Shown: in pieces, positions 8,818 to 17,440 of the stretch
Layout: every line of letters starts with the position of its first letter
Position numbering within the stretch: position 1 is the first letter of the stretch
Assembly: GCA_963732695.1 (NCBI GenBank)
Contig: CAVTAP010000002.1
Span: 1 to 64,000, forward strand
From: CADEDH01 sp963732695
Lineage (GTDB): Bacteria; Actinomycetota; Acidimicrobiia; Acidimicrobiales; SZUA-35
Length of the DNA stretch: 64,000 nt
Direction: 5' to 3'
The notes under the pieces: generated by a model
Told to the model about the DNA's origin: nothing
Seen by the model: the letters and a program-made list of their open reading frames with translations, nothing else
Database searches by the model: none
Program-made: the position numbers and the translations under genes

Positions 8818-10269
8818 ATGCAACGGAGCTCGCGGTCGACGCGTCGGATGCTCGTTCTGTTCGCCGCGGTCGCGCTCGTGGCCGCGGCATGCGGCGACGA
8901 CGATGACGACGCCGGTCCAGCGGCCGACACGACAGTTCCGGCGGCGGACACCACCATCGCAGCCGATACGGCCGATGACGGAGATGCCGCCTCGGACGGA
9001 GACACCACGACGACCACCGTCGCGGCCGACTCCACGACGACGCCCACCGCCGAGTTCGTCTCGATCGAGGGCGTCCCCGGTGTCACCGACGACGAGATCC
9101 GCTTCTCGGTCCTCGCCACGGCCACCGCCAACAACCCGACCGGCAGCTGCTACCTCGAGTGCTTCTCCGACGGCGTCGAGGCCTACTTCGCCTACCGCAA
9201 CAGCATCGGCGGGGTCCATGGTCGTGATCTGGTGATCGCCGAGGAGCTCGACGACGAGCTCGGCCGGGGTCAGGAGCTGGCGCTCCAGATCATCAGCGAC
9301 GAGGAGGTCTTCGGGGTGTTCAGCTCGCCGCTCATCCCCACGCCTTTCGCCGACTTCGCCCGTGAAGGCATCCCGTTGTACGTCTACCTCACCGCTCCGT
9401 CCGAATCGGTGAACGAGAACCTCTTCGGGTCTCCGGCGCCGAGCTGCGTCGAGTGCATCCGGGTCGACCAGGCCTTCATCGCCGAGACGGTCGGCGCCAC
9501 CAACATCGCCGCTCTCGGCTACTCCGTCGAGTCGTCGAGCATCTGCGCCGAAGGCGTTCGGTCGTCGTTCGAGTCCTACGGACCCGAGATCGGTGGTGCC
9601 GAGGTCGTCTACATCAACTCCGGGCTCGACTTCGGGTTGGCCAACGGCGTCGCCCCTGAGGTGAGCGCCATGATCGAAGCCGGGGTCGACCTCGTCTTCA
9701 CCTGCATGGATGCGAACGGGGTGAAGTCGGTGGGCGAGGAGATGCGGCGCCAAGGTCTCGACGCGGTTCTCGTCCAGAACAGCTCCTATGACGCCGAGTT
9801 CTTCGCCAACAACGCCGACGCTTACGAGGGAGCGGTGGTGCAGACCTCGGTCATCCCGGACTGGGCGGCCCTGGAGGGCACCGAACGCGAGCTGTTCGAC
9901 CAATGGATCGCCGAGACCGGCGGCAACGGCAATCCTGAGATCACCGCCCACGCCTGGGTGGTGGCCCGCCTGGCGGCCGACGGGATCGAAGCTGCGGGAG
10001 CACCGTTCGATCGGGCTTCGGTGATCGAGGCCACCAACGCCATCGAGAACTTCACGGCCGGTGGACTCATCTCGCCCTGGGATGTCGGCACCCAGCGCGC
10101 CGTCAGCGCCGAGACCGTGGACGACGTCGGGCCGTACTGCCGAGTCACCATGCGAGTGGTCAACGGGGTGCCCGAGCCCGTCGCGCCGGCCACGCCCGAG
10201 GAGCCGTTCCTGTGCTGGGACAGCGAGTCAGGTCCGTACACGCAACCCACACCCATGCGGTTCGAGTGA
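8818..10269 (+). CDS. Liv-type ABC transporter substrate-binding lipoprotein
   Basis: Extracytoplasmic binding protein of the periplasmic-binding-protein type I fold (branched-chain amino acid/amide group), 483 residues. It has a basic N-terminus, hydrophobic segment and lipobox LVAAAC with lipidated C25. An acidic/Thr-rich linker of about 60 residues follows, then the binding domain starting near GVTDDEIRFSV. Two close Cys pairs (SCYLEC and SCVEC) may form disulfides. ATG 8818 has GGGG upstream; ATG 8788 is a possible alternative. The fused permease follows after 101 bp. The family is broad (amino acids, amides, urea, aromatic acids), so the ligand is open. Confidence 0.85.
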   Translation: MQRSSRSTRRMLVLFAAVALVAAACGDDDDDAGPAADTTVPAADTTIAADTADDGDAASDGDTTTTTVAADSTTTPTAEFVSIEGVPGVTDDEIRFSVLATATANNPTGSCYLECFSDGVEAYFAYRNSIGGVHGRDLVIAEELDDELGRGQELALQIISDEEVFGVFSSPLIPTPFADFAREGIPLYVYLTAPSESVNENLFGSPAPSCVECIRVDQAFIAETVGATNIAALGYSVESSSICAEGVRSSFESYGPEIGGAEVVYINSGLDFGLANGVAPEVSAMIEAGVDLVFTCMDANGVKSVGEEMRRQGLDAVLVQNSSYDAEFFANNADAYEGAVVQTSVIPDWAALEGTERELFDQWIAETGGNGNPEITAHAWVVARLAADGIEAAGAPFDRASVIEATNAIENFTAGGLISPWDVGTQRAVSAETVDDVGPYCRVTMRVVNGVPEPVAPATPEEPFLCWDSESGPYTQPTPMRFE

Positions 10270-10370
10270 GCCGCACGTAGCCGAGAGGTCCGGCAGCGAC
10301 ATGAGGTCGGCTCTGACGCACGACACTCGACGACGCTTGGTCGAGGCCGCGTGAGGGAGAGGTTGAGTCG

Positions 10371-12458
10371 ATGACCGTCGCCGCGTCCGTCCCCGAGGAC
10401 ATGCTCCGCGCCATCTTGCAGGGAACCCCGGCCGGGGTCGTCTACGCGCTGATCGCGCTGGGGTTCGTCCTCACCTACAAGACGTCCGGTGTGTTCAACC
10501 TGGCCTTCGGCGCCCAGGCCTATGTGTCGGGGGCGCTCTACTTCAAGCTCAAGGTCGGCCACGATTGGCCCGCCGTCCCCGCCTTCGTGGTCGCAGTCCT
10601 GCTGGTGGCGCCGCTCCTCGGCCTGGTGCTCGAGCGGCTGATCTTCCGGAATCTGCGCACGGCCGGAGCGCTGCCCAAGCTCGTCGTCGCCATCGGGCTC
10701 TCGGTTGCCCTCCCGAGCCTGTTCGACTGGATCGCCCGGTTCGAGATCATCCCGGGACGGTCGGCCGAAGGCATTCTGCCCGGTGGCAACTCTGTGCTCT
10801 ACGAGGTGTTCGGGCTCTACTCGTTCAGCCGCAACGAGCTGGCCGCCATGGCCGTGGCGACGTTGGCCACGATCGGCATGGCCGCGATGTTCCGATTCAC
10901 CGCCTTGGGTCTGCAGATGCGAGCGGTGGTCGAGAGCCCACGACTGACCGAGCTCAACGGCATCGACGCCGAACGGGTGTCGGCGGCGTCGTGGATGCTG
11001 TCGTCGTTGTTCGCCGGCCTGGCCGGAGTGCTCATCGCGCCTCGGTTCCAGACGTTCTCCGAGGGCAACTTCTTCCAGCTGATGATCATCGCCGTTGCCG
11101 GAGCGGCCATCGGTCGTCTCGTCAGCCTTCCGTGGGCGCTCGCCGGTGGTTGGGGCCTCGGCGTGTTCATCGCCCTGGTCAACACCTTCCTTCCCCGATG
11201 GAGCAACGAGCGCGCCTGGCTCAGACCTTTCCAGGAGAACGCGTCGTCGGCCATCCCCTTCGTCGTTCTGTTCCTGGTGCTGGTGTTCCTCCCGGCGGTG
11301 CGGGCGAGCCGCGAGATGTCCGATCCACTCTCCGGCGTCGATCCACCGGCGCCCCATCGGACCGCCACCGTTCCGAGCCGGCGTGAGATCGTACGCCAGG
11401 TGGTGGTGAACGTGGCCCTGGTCGTGGTGATCGGTCTCGTCGTGTTCCTGCGCGCCGATCGGGCGTGGCTGTTCATCGTCACCCAGGGTGTGGTGATGTC
11501 GGTGATCTTCCTGTCCATCATCGTGCTCACCGGCTTCGCCGGCGAGATCTCGTTGTGTCAGGGCGCGTTCGCGGCGATCGGTGGCTACTCGGTGTTCCAG
11601 CTGGCGACCGAGCACGACTTCCCGGAGTGGTTGGCGCTGCTGCTCGGCGTGCTGATCGCCGGAGCGGTCGGCGCCATGCTGTCGATTCCGCTGCGTCGCC
11701 TGGGCGGCGTGTGGACGGCCATCGGCACCCTGGCGTTCGCCTATTTCTTCGACAGTGTGGTGGTGAACCTCTCCTGGGTCGGCGGAGGCACCTCGGTGTT
11801 CTCGGGAACGCCGGTCTCCCGACCGTCGTTGGGTCCCATCGGCTTCGAGAGCGACAAGTCGTTCCTGGCCCTCACCATCGTGGTGCTGGTGCTCGTCGCA
11901 GGGGCAGTGCTCAACATCCAGCATGGAACCCTGGGCCGGACGTTGGCCGCCCTGCGGGGTAGCAAGCTGGCGGCCGAATCGATCGGCATCTCGACCAACC
12001 GGGCCCGGGTGGTGGCGCTGAGCCTGTCGGCCGGGATCGCTGCGCTGGGCGGGGGTCTGCTGGCCATGCAGCAGCGCGATGTCAACTACGCCACCAACTT
12101 TCCACCCTTCAGCGCCCTGTTCTGGGTGGTGATCGTTGCTGTCCTGGGAGTGACGAGCGTCAAGGGGGCGATTCACGCCGGGCTGTCGTCGGTCCTGTTC
12201 AACGCCGTCATCCTCCGGGGTGAGTTCCTCGGCTGGATCCTTCGCAGCCCGGACCGGATCCCGGGCATCTTCCCGATCCCGTCCTACTGGGTGTTCATCC
12301 TGTTCGGCTTGGCGGCGATCCAGTTCGCCAAACACCCCGAGGGGGTCGTGTTGCACAGCCAGGCTCGTGCCGCAGCCCGCCGCGCTCGGCACGCCGCTGC
12401 GGCGGATTCGCCGGGGATAGGGCCGACGGTCGAGGCGCTCACGGGCCGGGCTCCTTGA
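10371..12458 (+). CDS. Fused LivH-LivM-type ABC permease
   Basis: A 695-residue membrane protein joining both permease subunits of a branched-chain amino acid-type importer. Residues about 1-310 are LivH-like (GVVYALIALGFVLTYKTSGVFNLA-type start, several membrane helices). A polar linker around 315-340 follows. Residues about 345-665 are LivM-like (FAGEISLCQGAFAAIGGYS, then the transmembrane core). The tail is basic and cytoplasmic. GGGAGAGG lies before ATG 10371. It pairs with the upstream lipoprotein, but no LivG or LivF ATPase gene is in the window, so the ATPases must be encoded elsewhere or shared. Confidence 0.88.
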   Translation: MTVAASVPEDMLRAILQGTPAGVVYALIALGFVLTYKTSGVFNLAFGAQAYVSGALYFKLKVGHDWPAVPAFVVAVLLVAPLLGLVLERLIFRNLRTAGALPKLVVAIGLSVALPSLFDWIARFEIIPGRSAEGILPGGNSVLYEVFGLYSFSRNELAAMAVATLATIGMAAMFRFTALGLQMRAVVESPRLTELNGIDAERVSAASWMLSSLFAGLAGVLIAPRFQTFSEGNFFQLMIIAVAGAAIGRLVSLPWALAGGWGLGVFIALVNTFLPRWSNERAWLRPFQENASSAIPFVVLFLVLVFLPAVRASREMSDPLSGVDPPAPHRTATVPSRREIVRQVVVNVALVVVIGLVVFLRADRAWLFIVTQGVVMSVIFLSIIVLTGFAGEISLCQGAFAAIGGYSVFQLATEHDFPEWLALLLGVLIAGAVGAMLSIPLRRLGGVWTAIGTLAFAYFFDSVVVNLSWVGGGTSVFSGTPVSRPSLGPIGFESDKSFLALTIVVLVLVAGAVLNIQHGTLGRTLAALRGSKLAAESIGISTNRARVVALSLSAGIAALGGGLLAMQQRDVNYATNFPPFSALFWVVIVAVLGVTSVKGAIHAGLSSVLFNAVILRGEFLGWILRSPDRIPGIFPIPSYWVFILFGLAAIQFAKHPEGVVLHSQARAAARRARHAAAADSPGIGPTVEALTGRAP

Positions 12459-12483
12459 CGGGCTGACGAGGCTCTCCATAGAG

Positions 12484-12499
12484 TGGCAGTCGGCTGACA
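12484..12499. promoter_or_regulatory. Operator palindrome, site 5
   Basis: TGGCAGT-CG-GCTGACA, a degenerate right half. It lies between the permease stop (12458) and the unit beginning at 12626 (NTF2-like protein and two amidohydrolases). Confidence 0.6.
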
Positions 12500-12625
12500 C
12501 TTTGCCGACCGACCTCGTCAGCGCGACCCTGACGGTCACACTGCCGGGGAACGGGCGCGAGTTTCGCCAGCGCGGCTGCGTTCGAGCAATCGGTGCAATC
12601 CTGAGGCCGTAGGAAAGGACGACAC

Positions 12626-13516
12626 GTGGTCGACAGTGACGCCAGGATCCTCGAGCTCTCGGCCGCGAGCTCAGCTCATGCCCACCGGGAGGCGATCCGC
12701 CACATCAACGAGGAGATCGCGGCCCGCGACGTCACCAACCTCACCGCGCTCGTCGACTCGCTCGCCCCCGATGGCCCGTACGCCTACACCATCCTTCCCC
12801 AGGTCCGGCCTGACGGTTCGGTGTCGTTGCCGGTCCTGACATCTCGCGAGGAGATCCACGACGCCTACCGGATGATCCGGGGCATGAGCGAGCTCCACCA
12901 GGTGGTCGGGCTCACCGAGGTCCGGGGCGCGTGGTATCTGTTCCAGGACTCACTCACCGTGGGTGCCCCGAAGGGCACGCCGTTGAACCGGCGGCAGACG
13001 CTCGGGTTGTTCCCGTCCGGCGTGGGGAGCGGCATCACCGGTGAGCTGGTGTGGATGCGGCTCCCGCGCGCCAAGCTCGGCGCGCCCGATGAGGTCGACG
13101 CGCTCACCGGCGACTCACTCGTCGACCGAGAGAACGTGTACCTCGGACACCTTCGTTTCCTCGATGCCCTCCGCGCCAACGACCTCGACGGCGTGCTCGA
13201 CAGCGTGCACCCGCTCGGGGCGTCGGCGATCCGGAACTACGTCGGCGACGACGCCTCGCTCGTCGAGCTCTCCGGCCCCGATGCACACCGGGCGTGGTTC
13301 GGCGCGCTCCTGGAGCGATACGAGTTCCGCTCCATCGAACCGCTGGTCCAGGTGACCGAGGACTGGTACGTGTTCGCCGAGCTCCGGATCGTCGTCGCCC
13401 CGCGAACCGGCGGCGCCGAGCTGGCCTTCAACACCGCCGAGTTCCACATGGTGGCCCGAGACGGCCGGTTCATCGCCCGCATCGGTCACGGCACCGAGCC
13501 GGTTCCGCGTGGCTGA
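12626..13516 (+). CDS. Tandem NTF2/SnoaL-like protein
   Basis: A 296-residue soluble protein that appears to hold two copies of a SnoaL/NTF2-like cone-shaped domain, residues about 15-150 and 160-290. Each starts with a helix followed by a curved beta-sheet (HQVVGLTEVRGAWYLFQDSL; RSIEPLVQVTEDWYVFAELRI). Such domains bind or isomerise small hydrophobic molecules, and many are catalytic in polyketide or steroid chemistry. No catalytic residue can be assigned. GTG 12626 follows AGGAAAGGA. It lies upstream of two amidohydrolases with short gaps, probably one operon under site 5. Confidence 0.6.
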   Translation: MVDSDARILELSAASSAHAHREAIRHINEEIAARDVTNLTALVDSLAPDGPYAYTILPQVRPDGSVSLPVLTSREEIHDAYRMIRGMSELHQVVGLTEVRGAWYLFQDSLTVGAPKGTPLNRRQTLGLFPSGVGSGITGELVWMRLPRAKLGAPDEVDALTGDSLVDRENVYLGHLRFLDALRANDLDGVLDSVHPLGASAIRNYVGDDASLVELSGPDAHRAWFGALLERYEFRSIEPLVQVTEDWYVFAELRIVVAPRTGGAELAFNTAEFHMVARDGRFIARIGHGTEPVPRG

Positions 13517-13550
13517 AACCGAACCGAACCCGACGACCAAAGGAGCCCCC

Positions 13551-14822
13551 ATGCCGGCTGAATCGACGAACCGTCCCTACGCCATCTTCTCGTCGGACTG
13601 CCACGGTGGCGCCGACCGGCTCGGCTACCGGCCCTACCTCGAGTCCCGGTGGCACGACGAGTTCGATGCCTGGTCCGCGGCGTTCACCGACTCGTGGGCG
13701 GACCTCGACGAGGCGCCCGAGTACAAGGCCGGCGTGGCCTCGGTCCACTCGTCGTTGAACTGGGACAGCGCCCGGCGCTTGCAGGTGCTCGAGAGCGAGG
13801 GGATCGCCGCCGAGCTGATCTTTCCCAACACCACGCCACCGTTCTTCCCGAATGGCAACCTGGCCGCCGCCGGCCCCCGCACGGCCGAGGAGTACGAGCG
13901 TCGTTGGGCCGGGCTGCGGGCCCACAACCGGTGGTTGAAGGACTTCTGCGACGAGGTCCCCGGCCGACGGTTCGGGGTCGCCCAGGTGTTCATCGACGAC
14001 GTCGACGATGCCGTGAACGAGATCCGTTGGGCCCGAGAGAACGGCCTGGCCCAGATCCTCCTGCCCGGCGATCACCATCTGAAGCTGCACAACCTCTACT
14101 ACCGCAGCCTCGACCCGATCTGGGCGGTGTGCGAGGAGCTCGACATGCCCATCGGCCGGCACGGTGCGGTGGTCGGCTCCGACCTCGAGCCCGACTCGGT
14201 GGCTGCCGCCCACGCCATGGGGGCCTACGAGTCGACGCTGTTCGGGCACCGCACCCTGTCGCAGCTCATCTTCGCCAACGTGTTCGGGCGGTTCCCCGGC
14301 CTGAAGTTCGTCTTCACCGAGCTCGGCGCGGCCAACTGGATCTTCGAGGCCGTGGGGCGGCTCGACGGCTTCTGCATGGGCGCCCAGATCGAGGGCTCCA
14401 TCCCGGCCATGTTCGCCGGCGACGCGGTGTCGGAGCTGAAGAAGCTGCCGAGCGAGTACGTCCGCAGCAACTGCTGGTACGGCGCGACGGCCCACGGCGA
14501 GGATCTCACGCGCCGCGACGACCTGGGTGAGGGCCGGTTGATGTGGGGCTCCGACTTCCCCCACCATGAGGGGACTGTGCCCTACACGTTGGCGGTGCTG
14601 CGCCAGACGGTGGCGGACGTTCCCGAAGACGACCTCCGGGCCATCTTCGCCGGTAACGCCGCCAGCCTCTACGGCGCCGACATGAACCTGCTGCAAGGCG
14701 TGGCCGATCGCATCGGGTTCACGCCGGACCAGGTCGCGGCGCCGTTGACCCGCGAGGAGTTCCCCGACGATCCCAACTTCTGGATGATGTTCGCCGCCTC
14801 GTCGATGGTGTTCGCGGACTGA
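13551..14822 (+). CDS. Amidohydrolase-2 family metal-dependent hydrolase
   Basis: A 423-residue PF04909-type TIM barrel. The N-terminal motif is SSDCHGG, the mid-protein stretch is LKFVFTELGAANW, and the metal Asp/His segment is WGSDFPHHEG. ATG 13551 is preferred to GTG 13509 because AGGAG lies eight bases ahead of it and homologues begin with this SSDCH stretch soon after the start. It is the middle gene of a rightward three-gene unit. Hydrolase or decarboxylase activity on an unknown acid is inferred from the family. Confidence 0.85.
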   Translation: MPAESTNRPYAIFSSDCHGGADRLGYRPYLESRWHDEFDAWSAAFTDSWADLDEAPEYKAGVASVHSSLNWDSARRLQVLESEGIAAELIFPNTTPPFFPNGNLAAAGPRTAEEYERRWAGLRAHNRWLKDFCDEVPGRRFGVAQVFIDDVDDAVNEIRWARENGLAQILLPGDHHLKLHNLYYRSLDPIWAVCEELDMPIGRHGAVVGSDLEPDSVAAAHAMGAYESTLFGHRTLSQLIFANVFGRFPGLKFVFTELGAANWIFEAVGRLDGFCMGAQIEGSIPAMFAGDAVSELKKLPSEYVRSNCWYGATAHGEDLTRRDDLGEGRLMWGSDFPHHEGTVPYTLAVLRQTVADVPEDDLRAIFAGNAASLYGADMNLLQGVADRIGFTPDQVAAPLTREEFPDDPNFWMMFAASSMVFAD

Positions 14823-14869
14823 CGTGTCAACCGGCTGGGCATGGCACGACGGAAAGGATCGGAGCCACC

Positions 14870-16165
14870 ATGAACGTCGAGGACCTGATCATCCTCAGCA
14901 TCGACGACCACACCGTCGAGTCACCCGGGCTGTTCGACGCCCACCTACCGGCGTCGTACCTCGATCGAGCGCCGCGCCTCGTCCGGGACGACGCAGGGAT
15001 GGAGCGATGGGAGTTCGAGGGCCGTGAGTTCGGCCTCGTCGGGCTGAACGCCACCGTCACATGGCCCAAGGAGGAGTGGGGCCTGAACCCCAGCGCGCTG
15101 GCCGAGATGCGTCCGGCCGCCTACCTCGTCGACGAGCGGGTGCGCGACATGGACCGCAACGGCGTGCTGGCGTCGATGTGCTTCCCGAGCATGCCCGGGT
15201 TCAGCGGCCGCCGCTTCCAGGAATCGAGGGACAAGGACCTCGCCCACGTCATGCTCCGGGCGTACAACGACTGGCACATCGACGAGTGGTGCGCCTCCCA
15301 CCCGGGCCGTTTCCTTCCCGTCACCATCCTGCCGACCTGGGACAGCGACGCCATGGTCGCCGAGGTCAGGCGGGTGGCCGCCAAGGGATGCCGGGCGGTG
15401 AGCATGCCCGAGCTCCCGCACATCCAGGGCCTGCCCAGCTATCAGAGCCCGTTCTGGGATCCGTTCTTCGCCGCCATCTGCGACGAAGGCATGGTGATGT
15501 GCCTGCACATCGGGATGGGCCTCGACGCCATCGACATGGGACCAGACTTCTCGCCCGACAACTACATGGTGCTGTCCACGCAGGTGACGGTGCTGGCGGT
15601 GCAGGACCTGTTGTGGGGCCCGGCGCTACGTAAGTACCCGGGGCTCAAGGTGGCGTTCTCCGAAGGCGGGATCGGCTGGATCCCGTTCCTCATGGATCGC
15701 GTCGATCGGCATTACCTGAATCAGCGTTGGACCGGGCAGGACTTCGGGGACAAGCTCCCGAGCGAGGTCTTCCGGGAGCATGCCCTGGCCTGCTTCATCC
15801 ACGATCCCACCTCGCTCAAGCTGCACGACGAGATCGGTATCGACATCATCGCCTTCGAGACCGATTACCCGCACTCGGACTCGTTGTGGCCCGACGCCCC
15901 GGAGGCGGTCCTCGGCCAATGCCGGGGAGCCGGCCTCGGCGACGACGACATCGAGAAGATCACCTGGAGGAACGTGGCCCGCTTCCTTGATCTCGATCCG
16001 TTCGCGCACATCGCGAAGGAGCAGGCCACCGTCGGCGCGCTTCGTGCCCGTGCGACCGATGTCGATACCTCGACGGTGTCGCGGCGGGAGCGCCGAGCCC
16101 GGTACGACGCCAACCCCACCTACCAGCCGTCGTTCGTCGACGACCCCGGAGTCGAGACTCCCTGA
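14870..16165 (+). CDS. Amidohydrolase-2 family metal-dependent hydrolase
   Basis: A 431-residue PF04909-type TIM barrel. Seen: LSIDDHTVE at the N-terminus (the DDH variant of the metal motif), LHIGMGL, LKVAFSEGGIGWIPF and the late ETDYPHSDSLWP segment. It has a charged C-terminal tail of about 50 residues. ATG 14870 follows GGAGCC about 47 bp after the previous amidohydrolase. The two adjacent paralogues share only family-level features, so they probably act on different intermediates or form different oligomers. It converges on the SDR at 16171 with a five-base gap. Confidence 0.86.
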   Translation: MNVEDLIILSIDDHTVESPGLFDAHLPASYLDRAPRLVRDDAGMERWEFEGREFGLVGLNATVTWPKEEWGLNPSALAEMRPAAYLVDERVRDMDRNGVLASMCFPSMPGFSGRRFQESRDKDLAHVMLRAYNDWHIDEWCASHPGRFLPVTILPTWDSDAMVAEVRRVAAKGCRAVSMPELPHIQGLPSYQSPFWDPFFAAICDEGMVMCLHIGMGLDAIDMGPDFSPDNYMVLSTQVTVLAVQDLLWGPALRKYPGLKVAFSEGGIGWIPFLMDRVDRHYLNQRWTGQDFGDKLPSEVFREHALACFIHDPTSLKLHDEIGIDIIAFETDYPHSDSLWPDAPEAVLGQCRGAGLGDDDIEKITWRNVARFLDLDPFAHIAKEQATVGALRARATDVDTSTVSRRERRARYDANPTYQPSFVDDPGVETP

Positions 16166-16170
16166 CCCTG

Positions 16171-17025
16171 CTACCCCTCCGGAACTGTGTCGGCCAGGAG
16201 TTCCTCCGGAACTGTGTTCCGCCACCCGTGCTCAGGCCAGTTGAACCAACCTGACGAGGCGTGGGTGCCGCCGTCGGGGTGCAGCGTGGACCCGGTCACG
16301 TAGGAGGACAATGCCGACGCCAGGAACACCACGCACCCGGCGACATCGCTCATCTCGCCGGGCCGACCCATCGGGATCTGCACCCGACTCCCGAGCGCGG
16401 ACTTCAGCGGTTGGCCCGGGGGAGCCATCCGGAGCATGGCCGGTGTCGGCGTGTAGTCAGGGGCGACGTTGTTGACTCGGATCCGGTCCGGGCCGAGCTC
16501 GACCGCGAGGGTGCGCCCGAACTGCTCGACGGCGGCTTTGGCGGCCGAGTAGACGGCGAAGCCCGGGGCGGCGCGGTGGCACTCGATCGTCGTGAGGTTG
16601 ATGATGCTCCCACCGCGCCCGCCGGCCTGCATGCGCGGCACCGCGAGCGCACAGGCGTGGATGACGTGCATGAGGTTCATCCGGATCACGGCGTCCCACC
16701 CCTTGGGGGCAGTGTCCACGAAGTCGGCTCGGAACGTTCCGCCAGGGACGTTCACGAGCGTGTCGACGCGTTCCCACCGCTCGTCGACCTCGGTGAACAG
16801 CGCTTCGAGGTCGGCGGCGATGCGGACGTCACCGTGGCGGACGATCGCGTCGGGACCCAATTCGGTGACGGTGTCGGCCACGGCGACCGGATCGATGTCG
16901 ATCACCGCGACGCGCACGCCGTTGGCGGCCAGATCGCGCGTGATCGCTCCGCCCAGTCCGCCGGCCCCGCCGGTGACCACAGCAACGGAGCCGGCCAACC
17001 CACTGCGCTCGGCCCACCAGGTCAC
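16171..17025 (-). CDS. SDR oxidoreductase with Thr at the catalytic Ser position
   Basis: A 284-residue classical SDR. The cofactor motif is TGGAGGLG and the active site contains YSAAK. The residue 13 before the Tyr, normally Ser, is Thr (LTTIECH...VYSAAK), and NNAG is replaced by VNVPGG, so catalysis may be altered. It has the usual C-terminal GRPGEMSDVAGCVVFLAS and DGG motifs. The start is GTG 17025. It is divergent from the CoA-transferase at 17441 across about 415 bp. No clear operator lies close to its own start. Confidence 0.82.
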   Translation of the reverse strand: MTWWAERSGLAGSVAVVTGGAGGLGGAITRDLAANGVRVAVIDIDPVAVADTVTELGPDAIVRHGDVRIAADLEALFTEVDERWERVDTLVNVPGGTFRADFVDTAPKGWDAVIRMNLMHVIHACALAVPRMQAGGRGGSIINLTTIECHRAAPGFAVYSAAKAAVEQFGRTLAVELGPDRIRVNNVAPDYTPTPAMLRMAPPGQPLKSALGSRVQIPMGRPGEMSDVAGCVVFLASALSSYVTGSTLHPDGGTHASSGWFNWPEHGWRNTVPEELLADTVPEG

Positions 17026-17440
17026 GGGGCGGGGACCGACGTCACGAGCCTGGCTCGAACGGGCGGCTCGAAGTGTTCGAGTGGTTCGCTCCGGGCGTCG
17101 TTTGTGTGGTGCACCTCGCCATCGTACGGGCAGTGGTCATCGAGGTCCATGTCGTGGCGGTCGTCGCGGCACCGCGGCGGTCGAGCAGTTTCCCGAGGCG
17201 TATAGGCCGGGATCGGTGCGCCGTCGGCTGCCGACAGCGTCGGGGCCGATCCCTCCCCGGCGCCCGCACGGCTAACGCCGCGCTGCTCCTCCGCAAGCCC
17301 TACAGTCCGACAGTCGACTGAGAGTGAAGCGCAGCGACCGAGCAGCACGGCCGAGGGAGCGGCAGCTTCCCGGCCGTGGATGGGGTCCGGGGCGCGCAGC
17401 CCCCCGCTTTGGAACTGACAGATTTGCTGGGGGTCCTCCG
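17026..17440. other. Divergent intergenic region
   Basis: About 415 bp between the leftward SDR and the rightward CoA-transferase. The only signals I see are the weak operator-like site at 17308 and an isolated left half-site TGACAG at 17416, just ahead of the CoA-transferase. Open frames here have no recognisable protein content. Confidence 0.5.
17308..17323. promoter_or_regulatory. Weak operator-like palindrome, site 6
   Basis: CGACAGT-CG-ACTGAGA. The core CAGTCGACTG is symmetric but the right outer bases differ from the consensus. It is 118 bp upstream of the CoA-transferase start. It is listed because of core identity and position; it may be chance. Confidence 0.35.

Noticed and set aside
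9822..12539. A 905-codon open frame on the minus strand
   Set aside because: It lies fully antisense to the binding lipoprotein and fused permease, which have clear family motifs; the shadow protein has none.
17073..17321. Possible 82-residue hydrophobic protein in the divergent gap
   Set aside because: No ribosome site, no recognisable family and low-quality coding pattern; it overlaps the weak operator site.
17416..17431. TGACAGATTTGCTGGG as an operator
   Set aside because: Only the left half matches; the right half has no symmetry, so it is mentioned as a half-site only.
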